From Trebonia sp. (GTDB taxonomy: Bacteria; Actinomycetota; Actinomycetes; Streptosporangiales; Streptosporangiaceae): a stretch of 9,596 bases of DNA. Made by a program: the position numbers and the translations under genes. The notes under the pieces are model-generated. The model worked only from the letters and a program-made list of their open reading frames with translations. It had not been told where the DNA came from and searched no databases. Below, piece by piece: positions 7,819 to 9,596 of this stretch. Positions within the stretch are counted from its first letter, which is position 1, and every line of letters starts with the position of its first letter. The DNA lies in contig JASHPP010000768.1 of NCBI GenBank assembly GCA_030038035.1, positions 1 through 9,596 on the forward strand, given 5' to 3'.

Positions 7819-8928
7819 ATGGACGGGACGCCAGTGACAGCTAATGGCGCAAGCGATGACGGAAGACCACTGAACGGCGCCGCGGCCCTCAGCGCCGGGG
7901 ACCGGGTGGTCATCACCGGCGCGTCGGGGTTCATCGGGTCGGCCGTCGCCAGGGCGTTGCACGCCAGGGGCGCGCGCGTCGTCGCCATGGTCGAACCGGG
8001 TGCCGATTGCCGCAACCTTGAGCTGATCGACGCGGAGCGTGTCGAGGCCGACATCCGCGACGCCGCCGCCGTACGGGCCGCCTGCGCCGGCGCCCGCTTC
8101 GTGTTCCACCTCGCGGCGATCTACCGCTTCTGGGCCCGCGACCCGCGCGTCTTTTATCACGTGAACGTCGGCGGCACGCTCAACGTGCTCAACGCGGTCC
8201 GTGCCGTGGGGTGCGAGCGGCTGGTCTTCACCTCGACAGTCGGCGTGCTCGGACTCGGAAACGCCTGGGCAGGCGAGGGGGCCGACGAGACATGCTACGC
8301 CGACATCGGCCACCTGTTCGGGCCCTACAAGAGGTCCAAGTTCGTCGCCGAGCACGAGGTGCTCAGGGCCTGCGCCGAGGGGCTTGACGTCTGCATCGTC
8401 CTGCCGACGTTTCCGCTCGGGGCCGGGGACGTCGCCCCCACGCCGACCGGCAAGGTAGTGCTGGACTTCCTCAACGGAAAGATGCCCGCGTTCACCGATA
8501 CCGCCTTGAACGTCGTCCACGTCCAGGATCTGGCACTGGGCCACATCGCCGCCCTCGAGCGCGGCGGCAAGGGCCGCAGCTACATCCTGGGCGGGGAGAA
8601 CATGTCGATGCGGGCGATTTTCCAGGCGCTGGCCAGTTACTCCGGCCTGCCCATGCCCCGGCTGAGGGTCCCGCGAGGGCTGGCCGTGACGGCCGGGGCC
8701 GCCTCCACGCTGATCGAAAGCCGGCTGCTGCGCAGGGAACCCCGCGTGCCGCTGGAGGCCGCGCGCATGACCACGACCAGGATGATCTTCAACGACGAGC
8801 GGGCCCGCGCGGAGCTTGGCCACACCTCACGGCCGGGGAGCGAGGCGATCAGGGAGTCTGCCCGCTGGTTCGCGGACAACGGCTACGTGACAGCTCGCCG
8901 GCGCGCGGCGATCAAGTGGCGCGAGTGA
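7819..8928 (+). CDS. hpnA: NAD-dependent epimerase/dehydratase, HpnA type (hopanoid-associated)
   Basis: This is an extended short-chain dehydrogenase of 369 residues from the chosen start. The Rossmann motif TGASGFIG lies at 33-40, the Ser/Thr patch FTST at 137-140, and the catalytic YxxxK as Tyr170-Lys174 in GPYKRSKFVAE. The segment GAGDVAPTPTGKVVLDFLNG (201-220), followed by NVVHVQDLALGH and YILGGEN, is the pattern I recognise from HpnA, the hopanoid-associated sugar epimerase. The substrate is unproven, and dihydroflavonol-reductase-like relatives share the fold. Start is uncertain: ATG 7819 is the nearest in-frame ATG to the Rossmann strand but has no clear ribosome site; GTG 7789 and GTG 7834 are alternatives. 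No squalene or hopene genes are in the window. Confidence 0.85.
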   Translation: MDGTPVTANGASDDGRPLNGAAALSAGDRVVITGASGFIGSAVARALHARGARVVAMVEPGADCRNLELIDAERVEADIRDAAAVRAACAGARFVFHLAAIYRFWARDPRVFYHVNVGGTLNVLNAVRAVGCERLVFTSTVGVLGLGNAWAGEGADETCYADIGHLFGPYKRSKFVAEHEVLRACAEGLDVCIVLPTFPLGAGDVAPTPTGKVVLDFLNGKMPAFTDTALNVVHVQDLALGHIAALERGGKGRSYILGGENMSMRAIFQALASYSGLPMPRLRVPRGLAVTAGAASTLIESRLLRREPRVPLEAARMTTTRMIFNDERARAELGHTSRPGSEAIRESARWFADNGYVTARRRAAIKWRE

Positions 8929-9287
8929 CGCGCCCGCGGGACTGACCTGACGAGGGCGCCCGCGACCCCGACCCCGACCTGACGGAGGGCGGGCGAGAGC
9001 TGCGGGGCGGCTGGGACCCGCGGGTGCCGGCAGCAGCGGGAGCCTCCGCACACAGTGACGTCACACCAGCATCACCTGCCCACTTCGCACACTCCTTGCA
9101 TGGACAAATCGCCTATAACGGACCGGAAAAAGGTCACAGAGTGTGCGAAGTCCCTTTCATCCCTTCGGATGGCCGCATCCGCGAGCACGTCAGGGGCTGG
9201 TGGGACGGGGGAGGCCCAGTTCGCGGGGAGCGGGGGCTGCCGGTGGTGCCGCACGGGTTATCCGGGGAGGCTTGCCGTGGTGCGGCG
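8929..9287. other. Gene-free interval between convergent hpnA and the membrane-protein gene
   Basis: I see no credible coding region here; the short open frames are rich in Arg, Gly and Pro and lack ribosome sites and family motifs. The interval holds a tandem GACCCC run near 8964, a perfect 10-bp palindrome GTGACGTCAC (9056-9065), a long inverted repeat (9082-9151) around a TATAAC box, and a 6-bp hairpin CGGATG-GCCG-CATCCG (9166-9181). The 9095-9131 segment is more A+T-rich than its surroundings. Confidence 0.6.
9082..9151. repeat. Perfect 13-bp inverted repeat flanking a TATAAC box
   Basis: ACTTCGCACACTC (9082-9094) and GAGTGTGCGAAGT (9139-9151) are exact complements separated by 44 nt. 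The spacer contains TATAAC (9114-9119) and a small GACC/GGTC hairpin (9121-9135). The 70-bp unit is flanked on both sides by CCC. It could be a pair of regulator sites around a promoter, the stem of a small RNA, or the remnant of a tiny inverted-repeat element. Confidence 0.7.
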
Positions 9288-9596
9288 CTATCTGGTGTTC
9301 GCGGGCTGGGACCGTATCGGCGCGCGGACGCGAACCCGTTGCCTGCGCCGGGCGATCAGCATGACGAGCGCGATCGTAAGGCCCGCGGCGGCGATGGCTA
9401 GGCCAGCCTGCCCGTTGTCCAGCATCGACACCAGCACGCCGACCAGCCCGCCGGCCACGTTCGCGACCTGGTTAAGCGTCTCGGATACCGAGAACGTCGA
9501 CGACCGGATTTCGTCGCCGATCTCGCGCTGGACGATCGAGTCCTGGCCGAGCTTGGCCAGGCTCGCGCAGAAGATCGCGGTGAACTCCACCGCCAC
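9288..9596 (-). CDS. Membrane transport protein, probably MFS, C-terminal 102 residues (cut by window edge)
   Basis: The frame is open to the last base of the window, so only the C-terminal end is seen; the GTG at 9594-9596 should not be taken as the start. It reads AVEFTAIFCASLAKLGQDSIVQREI, then a soluble stretch EIRSSTFSVSETLNQ and two hydrophobic membrane segments (about residues 45-58, VANVAGGLVGVLVSM, and 66-82, LAIAAAGLTIALVMLIA). It ends in an Arg-rich cytoplasmic tail. The loop with SSTFSVSETLNQ before a Gly-rich helix resembles MFS-type transporters, but the substrate cannot be told. It converges with hpnA. Confidence 0.7.
   Translation of the reverse strand: MAVEFTAIFCASLAKLGQDSIVQREIGDEIRSSTFSVSETLNQVANVAGGLVGVLVSMLDNGQAGLAIAAAGLTIALVMLIARRRQRVRVRAPIRSQPANTR

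Noticed and set aside
7771..8823. 350-codon minus-strand frame opposite the HpnA-like gene
   Set aside because: It is an antisense shadow with no recognisable fold, while the plus strand has the intact Rossmann and YxxxK motifs.
8960..8975. Short GACCCC tandem run
   Set aside because: It has fewer than three full units and fits local high-GC composition; it is not a meaningful repeat or CRISPR.
9024..9401. Plus-strand frame of 125 codons in the convergent gap
   Set aside because: It overlaps the membrane-protein gene, has low-complexity composition and includes the inverted repeat; it has no ribosome site or homology signal.

Overview
The window is high-GC DNA (third codon positions are almost all G or C) from an actinomycete-type bacterium. 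Several things point to Actinobacteria: a groEL without groES under paired CIRCE operators, a groEL C-terminus ending DMDF, a cold-shock protein with an actinobacterial C-terminal extension, frequent GTG starts, and gene content like the thrC / MoaD-like / cold-shock / groEL2 / otsA neighbourhood that I recall from streptomycetes. I would not go below class or order level from the sequence alone.

Layout, left to right. The window opens inside a minus-strand groEL (first 313 codons, 1-939), preceded by a structured leader and two CIRCE operators. Next come a small cold-shock protein (1223-1426), a MoaD/ThiS-type sulfur-carrier protein (1604-1915) and a threonine-synthase-family PLP enzyme (1912-3180), all on the minus strand. 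The last two overlap by 4 nt. They are preceded by a clear SAM-I riboswitch (3198-3338). A divergent trehalose-6-phosphate synthase (3471-4922) follows on the plus strand. Then comes a second, complete groEL (5181-6803) with its own pair of CIRCE operators, a strong terminator, a two-domain cold-shock protein (7217-7612), an HpnA-type NAD-dependent epimerase (7819-8928), a gene-free convergent interval, and the C-terminal part of a multi-pass membrane protein, probably MFS, on the minus strand (9288-9596, open at the window edge).

The most interesting unit is SAM riboswitch - PLP enzyme - sulfur carrier. A SAM sensor is unexpected for plain threonine synthesis but fits methionine synthesis. 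With a co-translated sulfur-carrier protein, this suggests a protein-thiocarboxylate route from O-phosphohomoserine to homocysteine, analogous in logic to CysM/CysO for cysteine and to HcyS-dependent methionine synthesis in Wolinella. The carrier has 12 residues after its Gly-Gly, so it should need proteolytic maturation.

The second feature of note is a large inverted duplication. Both groEL genes, with their operators and leaders, form divergent arms around a 3.9-kb core (cold-shock gene, carrier, PLP enzyme, otsA). The proteins differ at only 9 of 313 comparable residues. Their leaders have diverged but keep a hairpin with compensatory base changes.
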